Positions 5,879 through 6,084 of a stretch of 6,084 nt of DNA are shown here, one piece after another. The stretch lies in assembly GCA_900765185.1 (NCBI GenBank), contig CAAFQT010000042.1, positions 1 through 6,084 on the forward strand, in the 5' to 3' direction. Every line of letters begins with the position of its first letter. Position 1 is the first letter of the stretch. The notes below the pieces were generated by a model. That model had not been told where the DNA came from and did not search any database. It saw only the letters and a list, made by a program, of their open reading frames with translations. Source of the DNA: an uncultured Collinsella sp. GTDB taxonomy: Bacteria; Actinomycetota; Coriobacteriia; Coriobacteriales; Coriobacteriaceae. Both the position numbers and the translations under genes were made by a program.

Positions 5879-5906
5879 GCCGTTCACCCCCTATAAAAAA
5901 CCGTTC
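5879..5906 (+). promoter_or_regulatory. Paired CCGTTC direct repeats, arcA copy 2 operator
   Basis: CCGTTC occurs at 5880-5885 (as CCGTTCAC) and 5901-5906 (as ACCGTTCGG), 21 bp apart, with the second starting 39 bp before TATAAA. Both distances are identical to copy 1. The bases between the repeats differ almost entirely between the two copies, so the conserved motif and spacing point to selection for protein binding. Confidence 0.6.
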
Positions 5907-5916
5907 GGGGGCAAGG

Positions 5917-5945
5917 TGGAAGTATGAGCTGATTTTGGATATAAA
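5917..5945 (+). promoter_or_regulatory. Probable arcA copy 2 core promoter
   Basis: TATAAA at 5940-5945 lies inside the shared block TTTTGGATATAA. A poor -35, TGGAAG at 5917-5922, has a 17 bp spacer as in copy 1. The predicted transcript start is near 5952. Confidence 0.55.
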
Positions 5946-5959
5946 TATGTCGTCAGCAA

Positions 5960-6010
5960 TAACGCCTCACACGGAGGGGCGCTAACGAATCGGCCCTGAC
6001 AGGGGCCCGA
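5960..6010 (+). promoter_or_regulatory. Structured arcA leader, two hairpins (copy 2)
   Basis: Hairpin 1 pairs 5960-5968 with 5976-5984 around ACACGGA, with one A-C mismatch. Its closing pair is T-A where copy 1 has C-G, a compensatory change, and another pair is C-G where copy 1 has T-G. Hairpin 2 pairs 5990-5996 with 6003-6010 with one bulged C, as in copy 1, although the loop differs. Confidence 0.5.
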
Positions 6011-6084
6011 AAGAAAGGTAGGAGGCCATGACGAAAGGTCTGCACGTGCCTTCCGAGATCGGCAAGCTCAGGAAGGTCTGCCTG
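6004..6084 (+). repeat. Exact direct repeat, unit 2 (matches 2915-2995)
   Basis: Second member of the 81-base identical repeat covering the end of the arcA leader, the ribosome-binding region and the first 19 codons. It is cut by the window edge. Confidence 0.9.
6028..6084 (+). CDS. arcA: Second arginine deiminase copy, 5' end only
   Basis: The first 19 codons of an arginine deiminase (MTKGLHVPSEIGKLRKVCL) are present and run off the right edge. They are identical base for base to the first arcA, and so is the 24-base stretch before the ATG with its double Shine-Dalgarno region. Whether the copy is full length and active cannot be seen. It has its own promoter layout, so it appears to be an independently transcribed tandem paralogue and not a fragment. 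An assembly duplication is unlikely because the DNA further upstream differs from that of copy 1. Confidence 0.88.
   Translation, partial: MTKGLHVPSEIGKLRKVCL

Larger units (their letters stand above)
5543..5879. other. AT-rich intergenic region before arcA copy 2, no gene seen
   Basis: This stretch is AT-rich, like the one before the first arcA, but the two do not align apart from the GTGAACGGTATC word. I see no supportable gene; only very short frames are open. It contains the distal motif at 5621, a 9 bp dyad at 5638-5665, a small hairpin (GCGGT / ACCGC, 5715-5728) and the palindrome AAACGCGTTT at 5811-5820. Confidence 0.6.

Noticed and set aside
2915..6084. Duplication by an insertion sequence or transposon
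   Set aside because: No transposase, terminal inverted repeats or target-site duplications are visible around either arcA 5' end.

Overview
The window looks like a chromosomal segment from a gut-type anaerobic actinobacterium, most likely a coriobacterium such as Collinsella. That placement is an inference from GC-rich genes beside AT-rich intergenic DNA and from the mix of genes; no rRNA or other firm taxonomic marker is present. No tRNA, rRNA, CRISPR array, transposase or phage gene was seen.

Layout. On the minus strand, positions 1-2381 hold nearly all of a polyphosphate kinase gene (ppk1). Its start is inside the window and its 3' end runs off the left edge, inside an unusual Ala/Glu/Pro/Val-rich C-terminal tail. 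A divergent, AT-rich intergenic region of about 550 bp follows. Next comes a complete plus-strand arginine deiminase gene (arcA, 2939-4180), which ends in a strong hairpin. It is followed by a plus-strand fold-type I PLP aminotransferase (4330-5454) resembling the ArcT proteins of arginine deiminase clusters, then a second strong terminator. A second AT-rich region of about 490 bp leads into a second arcA copy, whose first 57 bases (19 codons) lie in the window and are identical to the first copy.

The most informative part is non-coding. Both arcA copies are preceded by the same regulatory layout although much of the DNA between the shared elements has diverged. Each has two CCGTTC direct repeats exactly 21 bp apart, the second starting exactly 39 bp before a TATAA -10 element. 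Each has a leader that can fold into two hairpins, including one compensatory base-pair change between copies, followed by an identical ribosome-binding region. A 12-base word, GTGAACGGTATC, whose first eight bases are the reverse complement of the proximal motif CCGTTCAC, lies several hundred bases further upstream of each copy. The same core also occurs right next to the ppk1 start. This points to one regulator acting on both arcA genes and perhaps on ppk1.

Working together: arginine deiminase converts arginine to citrulline and ammonia, the first step of the ATP-yielding ADI pathway. The aminotransferase probably acts on an amino acid in the same context. PPK1 stores phosphate-bond energy as polyphosphate. 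The carbamoyltransferase, carbamate kinase and arginine/ornithine antiporter genes of the pathway are not in the window.
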